From assembly GCA_039707465.1 (NCBI GenBank), contig CM077644.1, positions 141,422,462 through 141,486,461 of the forward strand: a DNA stretch of 64,000 nucleotides. The letters are read 5' to 3'. This stretch comes from Rhabdophis nuchalis (Eukaryota > Chordata > Lepidosauria > Squamata > Natricidae). The notes beneath the pieces were generated by a model, which did not search any database, had not been told where the DNA came from, and worked only from the letters and a program-made list of their open reading frames with translations. Of the stretch, positions 54,986 through 64,000 are shown piece by piece. The position numbers and the translations under genes are program-made. Every line of letters starts with the position of its first letter. Within the stretch, counting starts at the first letter, position 1.

Positions 54986-57900
54986 TTAACTATAGGTCTT
55001 CTCACAAATATAGTTGTATTCAGCATTACACGATACTGGGCTCACATTTCCTGCCACGATAGCAGCACATTCTTTATCCCTTGTTGCTTTAATTGGAAAG
55101 CTGTAAACAACAGAACAATTTTTAAAAATCTGAATTTGGTTCAACAAATCTAGTAATGTAAAACATGTGTCCAACCCAAAATAAAAAATATTAATGTTAC
55201 AATTCAAGTTAGTTAGTTTATTTGTTTTGGGAAACAATAGTGGAAAGAAGTTATCAAGGATTTTATAACCAGATTAAGAGTTATTTAGCCCAAGAGACCA
55301 GATAAATTTAAAAAAAGTAGTTAGTAATTAACCAAGAATTTAGAAGAGACTTCAAATATTCCTTCCCTATAATACTATCATTAGAAAAACTAGGATATTT
55401 ATATAGTTACCATTCATTTTCTATTGTTTGAGAAGGAACATGGAGAGGAAGAAATAAGCAAAAATATGTACATTTCACTAGCAAAAGTATGTTATACATG
55501 AGGAAACCAACAGTGGAGATTAACTTTTATAAAGTGCAGATTTAAAATGGCAAAAAACCCAAATAAAAATCTTAACTTTAGTGAAAGATCATTTTTGTGG
55601 TATCACTTTTTTTGCTTTTTTTTACCATTTTATTTTTTTTCTTTTGTTCTGGCTTATTAAAGGGGGAAAAAAATAAAGGTCTGATTATAAATTAATTGAG
55701 AATTAATGCTAATGAATTAAAATATCTACCCAGAATGCAGAATTACTTCCTTTGGTCTGTTGGAGCGAAGACAAACTGAATTCTTGAGCTCTTTTTGTTA
55801 GAACTTTAACTCATCTGAAGCCACAGATTCATTCTGGGCCAATAATGTTAATTAAAAGCCATCCACTCTCAACTCCATGTGGCACCAGCTGCACCAGAAC
55901 TACAAACATGTGCTTCTGTTCATCAATAAATGGACCCTCTTTCCAATCAGCCCCCATTTTGTTTCCAGTGCCTTTCTCCTGTTTGGAACTGACCCAGATG
56001 GATATTTCTTCCAACATAATGAAAATGAATTGTTCTCCTCTTCACAAATAAAATAAAGCAAAGAGGGAAATAGAAACTCCACAAGTTGCCCCTGGGCAAA
56101 TAGAGGTTGCTTAGCTATCGAAGAATTGAAACAGAGCCTCCTCACCACACTCCATTTGTAAGTCAGCATTCATGTAATTATCCTCCTCCTCAACTTTATG
56201 GATGTGTTAAAAGTTCCAGAATTAAACTCTCATCTAAAACTGATGCTGAAAATTGGCTACAGACAAATCCTGATTTTAAATATGTTGGATCAGCGCATTG
56301 AAAAGCATAAAATAGAGGGGAAATCATAGAGCTTAATAGGTATAATCTTTTAATAAAAGTCCCATAGAAAGTGAACAACTGCTGCAGCAGTACTTCTTTT
56401 GGGTACACAATTCTATGCTAGTGCTGCTTCAGAATTGTGAATGAACACAAGTATAATTCCAAATTCTCAGTAATAGTGTGCAAACTAAATGTAGACCTTT
56501 AAAAAATTGTAGTATTTTACCAAACGTGTTAGGGACTGGAGGCATGGAAAATATAGGATTTGATGAGCTATAGATGGTCCATATTATTATTTAAGAAAGG
56601 GGAAAAAAGTAAACATAAACCTTTGAGAAAATGCATTTATAATTAGCTAGCTGCAATATTTTCATGTAGATTTAAAAAGGAAGTTGCACATCTATGAAGG
56701 GAAGCAGAACATGTAAAATTATTATATATGGGAAAAATAGATCCCTCTCTAAAACAGAGATGTGGTAAAAAGAATTGAAACATACAGGTTCATGTTGTGT
56801 TCTTTCTCATCAACCCACTTCCATTGTTTTGCTGATTCTGAATAGGTGAGTCCAATGAAATAGTTAGCCATTGCTGTTTTGTTAATAATAAATTCCTGGT
56901 GAGAAAAACAAAATATAATTGGAAAATCAAAGGTTCTTATCAGGGGCCATGAAAATCACAAGCAGCATGAAGTAGCTTCAAAGAGAGGTGTGAATTCCCT
57001 ATGTTTTTCATCCGGATGAAGGATATAATTTGAGTAAATTACCAGATTCAAATGATAGAAGATGCATCTGCCAAAGTCACATAATTATTGTATAAAGCTA
57101 CAGAAATCATGTTCATGTTCATCTCTAGCTTCTCAAGTGCCATATGAAATAATCTGTTCTGTAAACTGTTTACTAAGATTAGTAGCTGGGGAAAAGCATA
57201 AATCATGCTTAAAATTCATGCTGTTTTCAATGTGCTAGACATGTGTACCCATCTGCTAAATCACATGCAGCTTTCTTAGTGCAGACGGCTTTTGCTTTAA
57301 GACTATGAAGACTCAGATGATTCCACAGCAACCACCCAATAGACAAAATGGTAATAAGACATTGGAATGGCAGATTCGAGATGCCTTTTTCTTTACTGGT
57401 GATGTTGCATCTATTGGCTGTACTCAACACGCAGAGAAAAAGATGGGGGGGGGGGGGGAGACAGAGAGAGAGAGACAGAGAGAGAGAGAGAGACAGAGAC
57501 AGAGAAAAAGACAGACAGATAGACAGACAGACAGACAGACAGAGACACAGAGATGGAGACAGGGAGACAGAGACATGTAAACAGAAAAAACATGTCATTT
57601 CCAGAAACACTGTGATTTGAATCACTCAATAAAGGCAATTTTTGATTGGAAGCAAACATAGAATACTGCAGCCCTATTCTAAAATAGTTCTGACGTTTCT
57701 CATATTGCCTTCTTCAGTTTGGACCCTAAACAGGTTTTGCTTTGCAAAAGAAAAAGAAGAGGACTGGATCAATCTCTAAACCAGACTGCTTTGTTCTGGT
57801 ATTCAGATTCACTTCAAAATGATTTTGAAGATGAACCCTTTGATATGGGAAGCTGATGTTACTTATGCTAATCAATTTGCAAACTTTTCTCCCTTCAGAG

Positions 57901-58774
57901 TTCATTGCAAAATAGAAGAATGTCTGGATCTCTTCCAGATTATGAGAACACTTTAAAAGTAATTTAAACATACCAGCTATATTTACAGATGGTAAGAGGT
58001 TCTTGCTTAGCACAGAAAGCTATAATCCATAGTTATATCTCTTGGATCTAAAATATTATGTTCATACTTCATACTTCGTCTTGCTCTATTTTTAATTGCA
58101 CCTTGAGTGGTTAACATTATGTGACATTCACTCTCCAATTCAACAGTACCTATCAAACGTAAAACAGTACCCTTCAAAACTAGAGCTTCCTTACAAGTAA
58201 AAACTATGTCTACTGGAGAACCCAATGACATATATCATGCATTCCTCAGGATACACTTGCTCTCATTCCTCTAATCCATAGTCCTCATGGCAAAGTTTAT
58301 ATTTCTTTCAAGCCCTTGCTAACTCTTGATTTTTTTGACTCATGGTTAATCTGTCCAAAATGTAAAGTAAGGTCTGCTTCACACATTAACCTGGACATCT
58401 CTGTATTTCTTACTCCATCCTACAATCCATATTCCAACTATGATAAATGAGCTTCTTCTGGAATCCTAAAGTTATATCAATTTTGTCAGAGGACTGTGAC
58501 TGCCTCACCCATTCACTGGATGGTCTAAAGATCCTGACATGATTCTTTTCCCAGATCAAAGGGGTAGAAGAGCATAAATCCTTCAAGGATGAAGTTGGTT
58601 TCCTCCCAGGTGACCATAAACTTACCAGTTCTTTTGCGTCATCAATGATCAAAAATGTTGATTTCCAGTCTTCACAATACATTTGGCTGATCATCCACAC
58701 ATTTTTCTCTTCAGAAAACAAGTAATCATGCCCTTGGAATCGTTCCCACCTTGGTTGCTTCGAAGGAGTTCTGA
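54986..58774 (-). CDS. Second C-type-lectin-domain gene, CTLD exons
   Basis: Minus-strand exons: 58774-58626, 56895-56786 and 55100-54986 (stop TAA 54988-54986). Phases and exon 2 length (110 bp) equal those of the gene at 43.4-47.2 kb. Exon 1: RWERFQGHDYLFSEEKNVW, SQMYCEDW and FLIIDDAKEL. Exon 2: NYFIGLTYSESAKQWKWVD. Exon 3: RDKECAAIVAGN and YNYICEKTYS. It resembles CD69/CLEC2-type CTLDs (YFSEEEKNW-like). The first Cys and the CY Cys of exon 1 are missing (GHDYLF), so the N-terminal disulphide is lost, while the other Cys are kept. Upstream membrane and stalk exons are not found; they would lie above 58.8 kb, where L2-6 now sits. All exons are open. It could be a divergent receptor or an early pseudogene. 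Confidence 0.72.
55101..56785 (-). other. Intron of the - strand CTLD gene
   Basis: Non-coding and AT-rich, bounded by the gtatgt donor below 56,786 and the tttacag acceptor above 55,100. Nothing else is recognisable. Confidence 0.65.
56896..58625 (-). other. Second intron of the - strand CTLD gene, with microsatellite
   Basis: Contains a G-run and a gaga/gaca-rich tract at 57,446-57,575. A minus-strand open frame at 58,231-58,007 (74 residues, SPVDIVFTCKEALVLKGTV) has no recognised family and no start or splice support. Confidence 0.6.
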
Positions 58775-59189
58775 CTATAGCAAAAGATTCAAGGAATAAA
58801 TGATTTTGAAAGTGATAATAATAGTTGCAGCTTCAGGAGTTCCAGAAAAATAAAGCATATAAAGTCTAAGTAGGACAATCTTCATCCCATCCAAATTTTA
58901 TCATTGGAATTTGATTGTTATTTCCTGGTACCAATACAAGCATTTTTGTCTTATTTACAAGGCACATTACTATTTCATGAGAAGGTCTTTTTTATAGTAA
59001 CTGTCAGTCTGTTTTTCTGTTGCATATTGGAGGAAGATGCTGATCTAATTGCTGAATTCCCAATCTGGTTCTCCATTATTCAGTAGCTTCCCTGCTATTT
59101 CCTGCTTCTTGATCCGATTCTTCCTTTCCTCCAGCATGACATTCAGTGGAGGCAAAAAGGGACAAGAACTGTACCCATTGGCCTTCCTT

Positions 59190-59438
59190 TCAATTAAAAT
59201 ATGTATCCCGCAGGACAAGAGGTTGCTTTAATGTAGAGCTAATGTAGGTGCCAAAATCCACATGATAACAAAGAAAGTTTTCTGCATCTTTTTTCTTGTT
59301 AACTAGTGTCCATCCAACTTTTTGTAGCACAAGAGGCTTATTCAGGTCCCCACTGTTGACTGAAATATCTGGAACCCAGAATACCTTTAGTTTCTGCTGA
59401 AATATCACTAGCCCAAAACAGGCTAATAGAATTTCCAA
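59190..59438 (-). other. Unidentified open frame, possible retrocopy fragment
   Basis: Minus-strand 82-residue frame with protein-like composition (VGWTLVNKKKDAENFLCYHV, then YISSTLKQPLVLRD). In another frame just below lies NVMLEERKNRIKKQEIAGKL, then a stop, as if one coding sequence had been shifted. I do not recognise it. It could be a processed pseudogene fragment or upstream exonic sequence of the CTLD gene. Confidence 0.25.
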
Positions 59439-59625
59439 AAGTCAATGTTTTTGTACAGGTTTGTCACACTGTGGCTTGAGTGCAGTTGGCTTAGTATGAA
59501 TTCAGACACCTGTATTTTGGGACACAATCTCAAGGCTAAAGGTGCAATTAAAAATATTTAACACAGCATAACTAAAATAGCATTTCTTTTCCTTTAGTTT
59601 ACTGTAATATTGTAAGGAACACTAC

Positions 59626-59690
59626 AAAACTTTTTGTAGCACAAGAGGCTTATTCAGGTCCCCACTGTTGATTGAAATATCTGGAACCCA
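59626..59690 (+). repeat. 63-bp copy of local sequence at the L2-6 5' junction
   Basis: 59628-59690 copies 59316-59378 with one difference (gattgaaat versus gactgaaat). It lies between the left target repeat aaaacttt (59626-59633) and the first L2 base, about 310 bp from its source. Confidence 0.85.
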
Positions 59691-62465
59691 AAGCCCCCCT
59701 CATTAGTGACCTTGTGTCAGAGGGGGAGCCGGACCTGGTAGGAATTGCGGAAACCTGGTTGGGCCACGAGGGAGGACTTCCCCTCGTTGAAATGTGCCCA
59801 CCAGGCTACCGCGCATTTCATCAGCCACGGGCCCTAGGCAGGGGTGGTGGGGTAGCGGTCATTATCAAGGAAGGCCTTGAGCCGAGAGAGACCATTGTGC
59901 CTCAGACTACCGGCTGTGAGTCCCTCTGCGTGAAGTGGGGCCTAGGGAGGCAGTTGGGCTTGCTGGTTGTATACCTGGCTCCCCGCTATGTAGCAGCAGC
60001 CCTGCCCGAGCTCCTGGAGGTGATCGCTACGGTGGCAGTTGAGACCCCCAGACTTTTAGTCATGGGGGACTTTAATCTGCCATCGTTGAGCGAATCATCC
60101 GAGGCAGCTCGGGAGTTCATGGCTTCCATGACGGCCATGGACCTGACCCAAGTAATTCAGGGCCCCACCCACGAGGGTGGACATACGCCGGATCTCATCT
60201 TTGTCTCAGGCCAATGGAAGAGTGATCTGGGTACAGGGGACATAGTCATCACACCCTTGTCATGGTCAGACCACTCACTTCTCCGCCTCGACTTTCCGAC
60301 CGCTGCTCCCCTCCGCGGGGAGGCAGAACCAGAGTTACCAATCTGGTACCGCCCCAGGCGCTTGATGGACCCGGATGGGTTCCAGACAGCGCTTGGGCCA
60401 TTTCCTGTATCCCTGACCCGCGCCCCGATGGAGGACCTCACGGCCGCATGGAACATTGCGGCCGTGGGAGCCTTGGATCGGGTCGCGCCCTTGCGGCCTC
60501 TCTTGCGGCGGCGAACCACCCTGGCTCCTTGGTTTACTGAGGAGCTGCGGTGTGATGAAACGCCGCAAGAGATGCCTAGAGAGCAGATGGAGGTCTAGCC
60601 GTTCTGAATCTGACCGGACACAGGTAAGAGCCCATTTACGGACTTACATTGTGGCGCTGAGAGTGGCCAAACGTCACCATTGTGCCACTCTCATAGCATC
60701 CGCAGAAAACCGCCCTGCGGCCCTGTTTAGGGTGACCCGCTCCCTCCTCCAACAGAGGGAGCGGGAAGCCCCGCTACAGGGTAGAGCAGAGGAATTTGTG
60801 ACTTTTCTGCAGGAGAAAACCGCTCAGATACAGAGTGAGCTAGCCCCCATTCATGGCCCAGTGGGATGCCACGAGAGAGATCTTGTTTGGGAGGAGTTTG
60901 ACCCCGTTACTTCCGAGGATATGGACAGGCTACGTGGGCGACTGCGAGCCACCACATGTTTATTGGACCCGTGCCCCTCCTGGCTTGTACTGGCATCCTG
61001 GGAGGTGACACGAGGCTGGCTCCAAGAGGTTGTCAACGCATCCTTAAGTGAGGGTTCCTTGCCTGCTTCCCTAAAAGAGGCCATGGTGAGGCCCCTCCTT
61101 AAGAAGCCCTCTTTGGACCCAGCTCTTTTAAACAACTATCGTCCAGTCTCCAACCTTCCCTTTTTGGCGAAGGTTGTCGAGAGTGTGGTGGCACAACAGT
61201 TTCCCCGTCACCTGGAGGAAATTGAATATCTAGATCCGCGCCAGTCCGGCTTTCGGCCCGGGCATAGCACCGAGACGGCATTGGTCGCGTTGGTAGATGA
61301 TCTCTGGAGGGCCAGAGATGGGGGATGCTCCTCCATCCTGGTCCTATTAGACCTCTCGGCGGCTTTCGATACCATCGACCATGGTATCCTATTGCATCGG
61401 CTGGGGGGGTTGGGGGTGGGAGGCACCGTTTTACGGTGGTTCTCCTCCTACCTCTCTGGCCGATCGCAATTTGTGCGGGCAGGAGAGCAGAGGTCGACCC
61501 CGAGACCCCTCACATGCGAGGTGCCTCAGGGGTCGGTCCTCTCGCCTCTCCTGTTTAATGCATACATGAAGCCGCTGGGTGAGATCATCCGTGGTTTTGG
61601 GGTAGAGTACCACCTGTACGCTGATGACACCCAGCTGTACATATCTACCCCAAACCACCCCAACGATGCCGTAGCGGTGATGTGCCAGTGCCTGGAAGCC
61701 GTGCGGATCTGGATGGGAAGTAGCGGACTCAGGCTCAACCCGACCAAGACCGAGTGGCTGTGGTTTCCGGCTGCCCGATTCAACCAGCTCTCTCCAACGC
61801 TGGCCATAGGGGGCAAACATCTTGCCCCTGTGGATGGGGCGCGCAATTTGGGTGTCCTCCTGGATACCCGGCTGTCTATGGAAGAGCAAGTGACAGCCGT
61901 GGCCAGGAGGGCGTTTTACCAGGTTCGCCTGGTTCGCCAATTGCGCCCCCTATTGGATCGGGACGCCCTTCGCACAGTCACTCATGCCCTCGTGACATCC
62001 CGACTGGACTATTGTAACTCTCTCTACATGGGGCTTCCCTTGAGGTGCACCCGGAGGCTTCAGTTAGTTCAGAATGCAGCCGCGCGAGCAATTATGGGGA
62101 CCACTAGGTTCACCCACGTTACACCGCTCTTGCGCGAGCTGCACTGGCTGCCTGTCGTCTTCCGGGTGCACTTCAAGGTGCTAATTATCATCTTCAAGGA
62201 GCTCCATGGCTCGGGACCTAGCTATCTGCGGGATCGGATCCTGCCCCATACATCCTCACGGCCGATTCGCTCCCACAGAGAGGGACTTCTCCGGGTGCCG
62301 TCCACTAGACTTTGTCAGCGGGCGACGCCCAGGGGAAGGGCTCTCTCTGTGGCGGGCCCGGCCCTCTGGAACGACCTTCCCCCCGATATCAGAACGACCA
62401 CTGACCTCCGCTCCTTCCGTACGAAATTGAAGACCCATTTCTTTCGACTGGCCGGCCTTGGATAG
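59672..62465 (+). pseudogene. L2-6 ORF2: endonuclease and reverse transcriptase, one frameshift
   Basis: 59672-60598 encodes most of the endonuclease (GIAETWLGHEGG, VMGDFNLPSLSES, WSDHSLLRLDF). One extra base near 60,553 (cggtgtgatg where L2-4 has cgggtgatg) shifts into 60456-62465, 669 residues with the linker, reverse transcriptase ([36 protein letters not shown]) and the complete C-terminal region ending FRLAGLG. The first roughly 90 residues are lost by 5' truncation. It is a relative of an active family but not itself mobile. Confidence 0.92.
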
Positions 62466-62664
62466 TCTCTCTGTCTATAGATTTCAAATGTAATTTAATG
62501 GGTTTTTAATTATTTTTAGCACGGGACAATATTGTTTAATTGTGTTTTAAAGTATGTATTTTTGTATTTATTGTTTATATTGTTTTTTAGTTCCTCCTGT
62601 GCACCGCCCCGGGTCCCTGTGGGGAGAGGGAGCGGTTAATAAATCCGAATTTATTATTATTATT
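59691..62664 (+). mobile_element. L2 LINE (L2-6), youngest-looking copy
   Basis: Starts inside the N-terminal region of ORF2 (gcccccctcattagtgacct) and ends with gcaccgccccgggtccctgt and a short (ATT)n. A target duplication aaaacttt is present at 59626-59633 and 62665-62672. Only one frameshift separates it from a complete endonuclease-RT frame. Confidence 0.9.
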
Positions 62665-62672
62665 AAAACTTT

Positions 62673-63265
62673 ATAAAACTTCTGTATACTTGAAAACAAA
62701 ACATCATGATTTATGTTGTTTAAAGATCTGCTCAAGATCTGTTTTCTTGTAAGGTGAAAGTGTTACAGACATAGGAATTTTTTGTATAAAGAGATGGAAA
62801 CTGCACAACCCTGATCTGAAAGCTTCTAAACTTTGCTTCCTCAGATGTTTTACCAGGTTTCCTCTGTAGACAACTCTTATATGATATTAATAATGCAAGA
62901 CGTTCCACTACATATCTTGGAGAAATAATCTTTCCTTTTAGATATGGGCTACCATATTCCAAAGAGACAGCTGTTTAGAAATGCTAATAATGAAGCTAAA
63001 CTTAAAGATTTTGGAGACATAATGTAGAAAAAAAGTAGAAGACAATTGTTGTCAGAAGACAAAGTGGATAAATCCTATCATTGATGACACAAACCAGAGA
63101 GTACAAGAACTTAGCAGACCAGTAGCTGGCAAAAAATCTTGGACATAATGACTTGGAAATGAATGAGTAACTGAATAATCATTCATATAAATTACCATTA
63201 TAAGGCGTTGTGTGTGTGTGTGTGTGTGTCCGATATATTTCATGGCAATCCTATCTCGATCAGTG
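62673..63265. other. No recognisable gene
   Basis: AT-rich flank of L2-6 with a short (TG)n at about 63,208-63,228. Confidence 0.5.
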
Positions 63266-63273
63266 TCTGAAAG

Positions 63274-63440
63274 ATGCCTTTCAAAAGGCAACTGGACTTT
63301 ATTGTTTTTTTTCCCCTTAAAAACATTTTGCTTCTCATCCAGGAAGCTTCTTCACTTCAGAACTGAAGAAGCTTCTTGTATGAGAAGCTAAACGCTTTCA
63401 AGAAGAAAAAAACAAGAAAGTCCAGTTGCCTTTTGAAAAA
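63274..63440. repeat. Inverted repeat with AAGAAGCTTCTT core
   Basis: Left arm tttcaaaaggcaactggact pairs with right arm agtccagttgccttttgaaa. The inner part pairs ggaagcttcttcacttcag with ctgaagaagcttcttg. The element looks like two halves of a dispersed repeat in head-to-head orientation. The core ctgaagaag...gagaagctaaac resembles the ctgatga...gaaac hammerhead layout seen in some Penelope-type repeats, but with mismatches at key positions. Confidence 0.55.
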
Positions 63441-63473
63441 CAACATTGGGACAACCATGACCTGGATGATTGG

Positions 63474-63652
63474 TTAGTCTTCCGTTTATTAATTGGGTTT
63501 TTAAGGGGTTTAGCTTTTTAGTATTGTGGGGTTTTAGCGCTGGGATAAATTGTTTAATTTTCTATTTTATCTATCTATATGTATTTTTATGTCTGTATTT
63601 TTTAATTTCCCTGTGCACCGCTCCGAGTCCCTTTGGGGGAAGCGGTCTATAA

Positions 63653-63749
<97 letters not shown>

Positions 63750-63750
63750 G
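63474..63750 (+). mobile_element. L2 3' UTR fragment (L2-7) with (ATT)n
   Basis: ttagtcttccgtttattaat to ccctgtgcaccgctccgagt, then about 95 bp of (ATT)n. It matches L2-1's 3' UTR and provides the uninterrupted version of the site occupied by the Helitron in L2-1. The Leu- and Asn-repeat ORFs here are artefacts. Confidence 0.92.
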
Positions 63751-64000
63751 AGAAACTCCCCAGACATACTGTATCTGAGTCAGTGTGAAAATCACCACTG
63801 AAGGACATTAAGTACTAATAAAATGTAGCTAATATTAAGCCTCATGTATTTATTGCCTAGAGGGAACTTTTTGTCCTGGGATACAGATATAAAAATTTAA
63901 TAAAAATGTGAGGGGAAAAGAACTGATTTGGGATTTTTAATATCTCACACAAGATGATTTCAGTTAATGGTCTTCTACACTCTGTTATAAAAGAAGCTAC
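63751..64000. other. Window end, nothing recognisable
   Basis: AT-rich sequence after the L2-7 tail, without a supported feature. Confidence 0.5.

Noticed and set aside
57227..57625. Ser/Leu/Val-rich ORFs of 82-132 residues
   Set aside because: They are driven by the gaga/gaca tract at 57,446-57,575.

Overview
The window looks like vertebrate nuclear DNA from a squamate reptile, most likely a snake. The genes are split into short exons with GT/AG introns. Mobile DNA dominates and is a squamate-like mixture: L2, CR1 and L1 LINE pieces, hAT-type MITEs, a solo LTR, a Helitron, and many (ATT)n, (CTAC)n and (AATAG)n microsatellites. No bacterial-style operons, rRNA or CRISPR arrays are present. 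Species and family assignments come from recognised motifs, not database searches.

Layout. 1-0.85 kb: an alternating-orientation array of tRNA-like SINE-type repeats. 1.5-1.66 kb: a probable terminal exon of an immune-type receptor tail. About 5.45-10.85 kb (copy A) and 29.6-36.95 kb (copy B) are two copies of one segmental duplication. It carries an unrecognised gene with at least eight short exons that encode a Ser/Asp/Glu-rich tail; copy B holds an additional partial tandem copy (B1 and B2). All three gene copies are damaged to different degrees. 2.5-3.25 kb resembles the downstream end of these units, so an earlier unit probably lies to the left.

11.9-26.1 kb is a deep transposon nest: an L1 relic split by L2 elements, one L2 split by a Helitron, the Helitron holding a CR1 piece, and that CR1 split by a hAT element. 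The hAT and Helitron boundaries are exact at base level. 26.8-28.5 kb holds a GC-rich hAT-like end, an antisense L1 3' end and a hAT fragment. 36.95-39.03 kb is a 2.1 kb non-autonomous hAT with an exact 8-bp target duplication.

The most gene-like content is on the right: a C-type-lectin-domain (CTLD) receptor gene on + (43.45-47.23 kb) and a second on - (54.99-58.77 kb), facing each other tail to tail. Each shows the three exons that encode one CTLD, resembling the CD69/CLEC2/KLRB group of natural-killer receptors. Between them lie a recent 1.33-kb tandem duplication (47.7-50.85 kb) and a 2.6 kb antisense L2 (51.4-54.03 kb). Downstream is a nearly intact L2 (59.7-62.66 kb) and another L2 tail (63.47-63.75 kb).

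What works together: the two lectin genes look like members of one receptor cluster, and the duplicated acidic-tail gene may be a further receptor family. The remainder is transposon history, and the shared and unshared insertions let events be ordered: the solo LTR came before the segmental duplication, and the hAT insertions at 9.94 and 36.95 kb came after it.
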